A stretch of 10,671 nt of DNA from VAUL01 sp964603155. GTDB lineage: Bacteria; Desulfobacterota; Desulfuromonadia; Desulfuromonadales; BM103. Every line of letters begins with the position of its first letter. Position 1 is the first letter of the stretch. The DNA is taken from contig CAZRTZ010000072.1 in NCBI GenBank assembly GCA_964603155.1, positions 1 through 10,671 on the forward strand. Direction: 5' to 3'. Below, one piece after another: positions 6,141 through 10,671 of the stretch. Below the pieces are notes generated by a model that was not told the DNA's origin, made no database searches, and saw only the letters and a program-made list of their open reading frames with translations. The translations under genes and the position numbers were made by a program.

Positions 6141-6578
6141 CTTTGCAGGGGATAACGGGTGCTTATGGCCTGCTTCCGGCAAGGGGGAAGCGCAGCCAGG
6201 CGGGGCTTGCAAGGACACTCGGGCGCAAAGCCCTTGCCCGGAGACCCTTGGTGAGACAAGACCGCCTTTGTAGGCCAGCTTTCTTTGGGCGCACCGGCAA
6301 GCAAAGAAAAGGCTTGCTTTTTCATTAGACACCGGGTAAATTGCCGAGTTGACTGTAACAGGCTTCGACCATTTGCCCACTGTCGTAGCTTCATCGTTCC
6401 TGACCCCCCCTGCGAATCTCCCGTTCGAATCGCGGCTGCACTTCAGGTTGGCGACGATGTTTTTCTGCCAGTCTGTTTGTGTTGCGCCGGCACCTGTCCG
6501 TGGCAGACGTCTGCCCCGGCGGCGCGCACCCCCCTGCGATCAGTTGCCGCCTTGCGCGCGGTAACGGAAGGATTCTGC
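6141..6578. other. Gene-free divergent region with repeat-like DNA
   Basis: No convincing coding sequence was found between the def promoter and the first helicase. The left half (about 6155-6320) is rich in short inverted repeats: GCTTCC/GGAAGC (around 6172-6190), GGGCTT/AAGCCC (around 6203-6233), and TTTCTTTG/CAAAGAAA (6280-6287 with 6302-6309). Open frames through it on both strands give low-complexity, Arg/Pro/Cys-rich peptides with no family likeness. It resembles dispersed noncoding repeats. The right half (6323-6578) would be the upstream region and leader of the first helicase. A TTGACT at 6349-6354 is there but has no good -10 box at the right distance, so I cannot place that promoter. 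Confidence 0.5.
6297..6322 (+). terminator. Small terminator-like hairpin, plus strand
   Basis: GCAAGC (6297-6302) and GCTTGC (6312-6317) form a 6-bp stem with a 9-nt purine loop, followed by TTTTT (6318-6322). It has no gene directly upstream on the plus strand, so it would only make sense as the end of an unannotated small transcript or as part of a repeat. Confidence 0.35.
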
Positions 6579-7874
<1,296 letters not shown>

Positions 7875-7966
7875 ACCAGGACCACAGGGGCGGGTTGCAA
7901 GGTCCGGGACTTTGAACTCCGGGCAGCGAACCCCGCACCTCGAACCTACGGAAAGATTACAGAGAA

Positions 7967-9253
7967 ATGACCTTTCAGGAATTCCGGTTTCACTCTGACG
8001 TAGCCGCCGGTATCGATGCAGCCGGTTATGTCGAGCCGACACCGATCCAGGTACAGGCGATTCCCGCGGTCATGGCCGGACAGGACGTGATGGGCCTGGC
8101 CCAGACCGGAACCGGCAAGACCGCGGCCTTCGCCCTGCCGATCCTCCATCGCCTGCAGCCCGGGGCGCGCGGCAAGGTGCGTGCCCTGGTGGTGGCCCCG
8201 ACCCGGGAACTGGCCGAACAGATCAACGACGCCTTTCTCCTGCTCGGTCAGCGCACACGGCTGACCAGCACGACCATTTACGGCGGGGTCGGCATCAACC
8301 CGCAAATCGCGACGCTACGCCGCGGCGTCGATATCGTGGTGGCCTGCCCGGGGCGGCTTCTTGACCATATCAACCAGAAGACCATTGATCTGAGCAGCCT
8401 GGAGGTTCTGGTTCTCGACGAGGCCGACCAGATGTTCGACATGGGCTTTCTCCCGGACCTGCGCCGCATCCTCAAGGCCCTGCCGCCGAAGCGCCAGACG
8501 CTGCTCTTTTCGGCGACCATGCCGGAAGCGATCCGCGGCCTGGCCGGGGAAACGCTGCGCAAACCGGTGACCGTGCAGGTCGACCGGGTGGCCCCGGCAG
8601 TCACCGTCAGTCACGCCCTCTACCCGGTCGCGCAGCATCTCAAAACCCCTCTGCTGCTCGGTCTGCTGCACCACACCGATACCGAATCGGTGCTGGTTTT
8701 CACCCGTACCAAGCACCGTGCCCGGCGTCTTGGCGAGCAGTTGCAGCAAGCCGGCTACCGCAGCGCCTCGCTGCAGGGGAACCTGTCGCAGAATCGTCGC
8801 CAGGAAGCGCTTGACGGCTTTCGCGACGGCACGTTCCAGATCCTGGTGGCGACCGACATTGCCGCCCGCGGCATCGATGTGAGCCAGATCTCCCACGTCA
8901 TCAACTACGACATCCCCGATACGGCCGAAGCCTACATCCATCGCATCGGCCGGACCGGCCGCGCGGCACGCACCGGCGACGCCTTTACCCTGGTGACCGG
9001 GGAGGATGCCGCCATGGTCCGGGCCATCGAAAAGTGCCTCGGCAAACCGCTGGCGCGGCGCCAGCTCGCAGAGTTCGACTATCAGGTGCCGGCACCGGCC
9101 AAGGACACCGAGTTCGCCCGGCCGCCGCGGCAACCGGTGGCGCGCCGCGCCAAACCGGCGGCGCCGTCAGGTGCCGAAGGGGAGACCTCCAAAGCGACGC
9201 AGCGCCGGAGGCGTTTCAAGCGCAACGGCGCACGGACGGGCCAGACCCGCTAA
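7967..9253 (+). CDS. rhlE: DEAD-box ATP-dependent RNA helicase, RhlE type
   Basis: This second DEAD-box RNA helicase has 428 residues and lies in tandem with the first. Motifs are canonical: Q motif GYVEPTPIQ (20-28), AQTGTGKT (45-52), PTRELA (78-83), CPGR (127-130), DEAD (151-154), SAT (182-184), the RhlE-like VFTRTKHRARRL (244-255), ATDIAARGID (295-304) and HRIGRTGR (325-332). The C-terminal tail from about 380 is Arg/Lys/Pro-rich (RRRRFKRN near the end). ATG 7967 fits the family start, though its ribosome site (GGAAAG about 10 nt upstream) is weak. It differs from its neighbour in many positions and in its tail, so it is a diverged paralogue rather than a recent duplicate. The 92-nt gap, filled with GAAC-rich low-complexity DNA, may be co-transcribed. 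Confidence 0.93.
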   Translation: MTFQEFRFHSDVAAGIDAAGYVEPTPIQVQAIPAVMAGQDVMGLAQTGTGKTAAFALPILHRLQPGARGKVRALVVAPTRELAEQINDAFLLLGQRTRLTSTTIYGGVGINPQIATLRRGVDIVVACPGRLLDHINQKTIDLSSLEVLVLDEADQMFDMGFLPDLRRILKALPPKRQTLLFSATMPEAIRGLAGETLRKPVTVQVDRVAPAVTVSHALYPVAQHLKTPLLLGLLHHTDTESVLVFTRTKHRARRLGEQLQQAGYRSASLQGNLSQNRRQEALDGFRDGTFQILVATDIAARGIDVSQISHVINYDIPDTAEAYIHRIGRTGRAARTGDAFTLVTGEDAAMVRAIEKCLGKPLARRQLAEFDYQVPAPAKDTEFARPPRQPVARRAKPAAPSGAEGETSKATQRRRRFKRNGARTGQTR

Positions 9254-9267
9254 TTATCTCCGATGGA

Positions 9268-9310
9268 GGGGCGACGCACGCGTCGCCCAGGGCAAGGCAT
9301 GCCTTGCCCC
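9268..9310. repeat. Double palindrome repeat between rhlE and the SlyD-like gene
   Basis: Two palindromes are adjacent. GGGCGACGC (9269-9277) pairs with GCGTCGCCC (9280-9288) around AC. GGGCAAGGCATGCCTTGCCC (9290-9309) is a perfect 20-bp palindrome. The outer edges GGGG and CCCC also pair, so a cruciform is possible. It sits 15 nt after the rhlE stop, has no U-tract, and resembles dispersed REP-like intergenic palindromes seen in many bacterial genomes; that likeness is from memory. Confidence 0.8.
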
Positions 9311-9330
9311 TACAAGGCCCAATCAATAAT

Positions 9331-9350
9331 TGGCGGACGGAAGGCCGCCA
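9331..9350 (+). other. Hairpin just upstream of the SlyD-like gene
   Basis: TGGCGG (9331-9336) and CCGCCA (9345-9350) form a 6-bp stem with an 8-nt loop, ending about 9 nt before the AAAGGA ribosome site (9360-9365). A weaker inverted repeat CCAAT/ATTGG (9319-9323, 9329-9333) overlaps its left side. It may tune translation or mRNA stability; no function is proven. Confidence 0.35.
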
Positions 9351-9373
9351 CGTTCAACGAAAGGACAAACGAC

Positions 9374-9889
9374 ATGACGCAGGTAAAACAAGACGATAAA
9401 GTCCGCATCGATCTGGTCGGCACCCTCGACGATGGCTCGATTTTCCAGAGCACCCTGGAGAGCGTGGAGTGCGACGACGAGGGGTGTGAAGACGACAGCT
9501 GTGGTTGCGGCGACACCCACGGCGCCGACGAAGGATGCGGCTGCGCCAGCGGCCCGCTTGACATTCATCTCGGTGCAGGGGAAATCTTCCCGCAGATCGA
9601 GCAGGCGCTGCTCGGCATGACGCTGGGGGAATCGCGCAGCGTCACCATCGCCGCGGCCGAGGCCTTCGGCGAATACGACGAGGAAAACGTGGTCACCATC
9701 CCGCGGGCGCAACTCCCGGCGGACCTCGATCCCGAAGTTGGTGAAGAGCTGGTGCTGACCGGTGATGACGACGAGCATTTCGGCGTCACCGTGGTGGAGG
9801 TCAATGCCGAGAGCATCACCTTCGACTCGAATCACCCCCTGGCCGGAGAGGACCTGACCTTCACCATCACCCTGCGCGAAATCCTGTAA
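9374..9889 (+). CDS. slyD: SlyD-like FKBP-type peptidyl-prolyl isomerase with Cys-rich insert
   Basis: The 171-residue protein has the SlyD plan: an FKBP half-domain (MTQVKQDDKVRIDLVGTLDDGS), a second FKBP part from about residue 62, the insert-in-flap chaperone domain about 98-150 and the family ending NHPLAGEDLTFTITLREI (153-170). It should bind and isomerise prolyl bonds and act as a folding helper in the cytoplasm. Unusual is an acidic, cysteine-rich insert at residues about 33-58 with C33, C38, C43, C45, C55, C57 and H49, placed in the loop after strand beta-2; E. coli SlyD instead has its metal-binding region at the C-terminus, which is absent here. The expected FD of the active site reads FQ (F24, Q25), and the usual IPG(F/W) reads FPQI, so isomerase activity may be reduced. 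ATG 9374 has AAAGGA 8 nt upstream. Confidence 0.88.
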   Translation: MTQVKQDDKVRIDLVGTLDDGSIFQSTLESVECDDEGCEDDSCGCGDTHGADEGCGCASGPLDIHLGAGEIFPQIEQALLGMTLGESRSVTIAAAEAFGEYDEENVVTIPRAQLPADLDPEVGEELVLTGDDDEHFGVTVVEVNAESITFDSNHPLAGEDLTFTITLREIL

Positions 9890-9901
9890 CAAAACGGCTG
9901 C

Positions 9902-9934
9902 GGAGGCGGATTTTACCGCCCTCCCGGCAGGGCG
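9902..9934 (+). other. Overlapping hairpins after the SlyD-like gene
   Basis: GGAGGCGG (9902-9909) pairs with CCGCC plus TCC (9916-9924) with a one-base bulge. CGCCCT (9917-9922) can instead pair with AGGGCG (9929-9934). The two folds exclude each other. No U-tract follows, so if this ends the slyD transcript it is a weak or Rho-assisted terminator. Confidence 0.35.
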
Positions 9935-9947
9935 AAGCGGCGAACAT

Positions 9948-9976
9948 TTGACTTCTGCCCATGATTTCGCTACAGT
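9948..9976 (+). promoter_or_regulatory. Candidate sigma-70 promoter for the metX riboswitch transcript
   Basis: TTGACT (9948-9953, 5 of 6) and TACAGT (9971-9976, 4 of 6) are separated by exactly 17 nt. The start would be near 9983, about 20 nt before the first paired base of the SAM-I aptamer, which is the expected distance. Confidence 0.55.
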
Positions 9977-10003
9977 TTTCGCGTCGTTAACACGACAGCA
10001 GCA

Positions 10004-10143
10004 CGTCTTTATCGAGAGTGGCGGAGGGACAGGCCCTGTGAAGCCACAGCAACCGGTCCGCCGCCGCAAGGCTACAGCGGATGCCAGGTGCTAATTCCCG
10101 CCTGCCGGAGACCGCAAGGGCGACGGTGGGGGAGATGAGGACG
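10004..10143 (+). ncRNA. SAM-I (S-box) riboswitch aptamer upstream of metX
   Basis: The leader carries the S-box core: GGAGGGACAGGCCC (10023-10036), GUGAAGCC, then CAGCAACC (10047-10054), and GGTGCTAATTCC (10087-10098). P1 is closed by 10004-10013 (CGTCTTTATC) with 10134-10143 (GATGAGGACG), using two G-U pairs. P2 is framed by GGCGGA and TCCGCC, P3 by CCGC/GCGG, and P4 lies at about 10098-10130. These elements bind S-adenosylmethionine and switch off methionine genes when SAM is plentiful. The gene behind it, metX, is a standard target. Confidence 0.93.
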
Positions 10144-10177
10144 GTGCCCGCGACAGCCGACTTCACTCGTCTCCGCG

Positions 10178-10211
10178 CGGCCCCTTCTCATCCTCGGGAA
10201 GGGGCCGTTTT
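10178..10211 (+). terminator. Riboswitch-controlled intrinsic terminator
   Basis: CGGCCCCTTC (10178-10187) pairs with GGAAGGGGCCG (10198-10207 side), a 10-bp stem with a 10-nt loop, followed by TTTT (10208-10211). The 3' strand of P1 (GATGAG, 10134-10139) can pair with CTCATC at 10187-10192, and GGAGATGAG (10131-10139) with CTCGTCTCC (10166-10174, one G-U). Either pairing requires P1 to open, so SAM binding would free the terminator and stop transcription before metX. Confidence 0.88.
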
Positions 10212-10259
10212 GCATGGCAAATCCGGGTTTTGACCCCTTTCCCACGGGGAGTTGCGCAC

Positions 10260-10671
10260 GTGAGCGATAGCGTCGGCATCGTCAGCACCCAGATCGCGGA
10301 GTTCGATACCGAACTGCCGCTGGAGAGCGGGCGCGTTCTCGGTCCCCTGTCGATCGCCTTCGAGACCTACGGCACGCTCAATGCCGCGCGCACCAACGCC
10401 ATCTGGGTGGCCCATGCCTGGACCGGCGACGCCCACGCGGCCGGACGCCGCTCCCAGGAGGATCGCAAGCCCGGCTGGTGGGACGACATGATCGGTCCCG
10501 GCAAGGTCATCGACACCGATCGCTACTTTGTCGTCTGCTCCAACGTCATCGGCTCCTGCTATGGCTCCACCGGCCCGACCAGCATCAACCCCCGCACCGG
10601 CAAACCCTACAATCTGACGTTCCCGGTCGTCATGGTGCGCGACATGGTGCGCGCGCAGCAGCTGCTGCGCG
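10260..10671 (+). CDS. metX: Homoserine O-acyltransferase (MetX family), 5' part
   Basis: The first 137 codons of a MetX-type alpha/beta-hydrolase-fold enzyme are present; the gene runs off the window. MetX activates homoserine with an acyl group, usually acetyl from acetyl-CoA, for methionine synthesis. Family segments are LESGRVLGPLSIAFETYGTLN near the N-terminus, HAWTGDAHAAG (usual HALTGDAH), then SNVIGSCYGSTGPTSINP and the NLTFPVVMVRDMVRAQ segment. The catalytic Ser, Asp and His lie mostly beyond the window, so acetyl versus succinyl preference cannot be read here. The start is GTG 10260, with GGGGAG (10246-10251) 8 nt upstream, directly downstream of the SAM-I riboswitch and its terminator. 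Confidence 0.93.
   Translation, partial: MSDSVGIVSTQIAEFDTELPLESGRVLGPLSIAFETYGTLNAARTNAIWVAHAWTGDAHAAGRRSQEDRKPGWWDDMIGPGKVIDTDRYFVVCSNVIGSCYGSTGPTSINPRTGKPYNLTFPVVMVRDMVRAQQLLR

Noticed and set aside
6349..6377. TTGACT as the -35 box of a promoter for the first helicase
   Set aside because: The sequence at the right distance (TTTGCC region) is not a usable -10 box.
6045..6380. N-terminal extension of peptide deformylase of about 110 codons
   Set aside because: It would be translated across a near-consensus promoter and a hairpin, and deformylases start at the MSLLKIHHYPDP segment.
6285..6578. 98-codon in-frame upstream extension of the first helicase
   Set aside because: The extension is Cys/Arg/Pro-rich and not family-like, runs through repeat-like DNA, and the ATG at 6579 has a good ribosome site and family-type N-terminus.
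7875..7966. GAAC-rich low-complexity gap between the helicases as a possible terminator or promoter
   Set aside because: Only direct repeats (TCCGGG, CGAACC) are present; no hairpin with a U-tract and no well-spaced -35/-10 pair was found.
8315..9133. 272-codon minus-strand frame opposite rhlE
   Set aside because: It is a shadow of the helicase gene, with no recognisable motif.
9263..9373. 37-codon upstream extension of the SlyD-like gene
   Set aside because: It is encoded by the double palindrome; ATG 9374 has AAAGGA at good spacing and the family-type start.

Overview
The window looks like ordinary chromosomal DNA from a high-GC anaerobic bacterium. My best inference is a member of the Desulfuromonadales/Geobacterales (Desulfobacterota, former delta-proteobacteria). 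The reasons are the domain-split glutamate synthase with extra ferredoxin clusters, the def-fmt-DUF116 gene order, a SAM-I riboswitch in front of metX, and many small palindromic intergenic repeats. No rRNA, tRNA, CRISPR array, integrase or transposase was seen.

Layout. At 1-2705 (+) lie the 3' end of an FMN-domain glutamate synthase gene and a 771-residue fusion of the GXGXG domain, a GltD-type oxidoreductase and two ferredoxin-like clusters. The two genes are separated by a 121-bp palindromic repeat and a possible seven-codon minicistron. A strong bidirectional hairpin terminator (2733-2763) divides this operon from the convergent minus-strand block. That block, read from right to left, is def-fmt-DUF116 (6044 to 3799), with tight translational coupling, then htpX (3627 to 2791), probably from its own promoter. 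A near-consensus sigma-70 promoter (6111-6140) drives def, and a terminator-like hairpin sits in its short leader.

From 6045 to 6578 is a gene-free divergent region with repeat-like DNA. From 6579 rightward on the plus strand come two tandem DEAD-box RNA helicases, then a SlyD-like FKBP prolyl isomerase with a cysteine- and acid-rich insert. Next is a promoter, a SAM-I riboswitch with its own terminator (10004-10211), and the first 137 codons of metX, which runs off the window.

Functionally the window combines nitrogen assimilation (glutamate synthase), N-terminal formyl-methionine handling (Def and Fmt act at opposite ends of the same cycle), membrane protein quality control (HtpX), RNA remodelling and folding (two helicases, SlyD), and SAM-controlled methionine synthesis (MetX). 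Nothing here looks like a new defence or mobile system. The least explained items are the Cys-rich insert in the SlyD-like protein, the DUF116 membrane protein in the def-fmt operon, the hairpin in the def leader, and several palindromic repeats.
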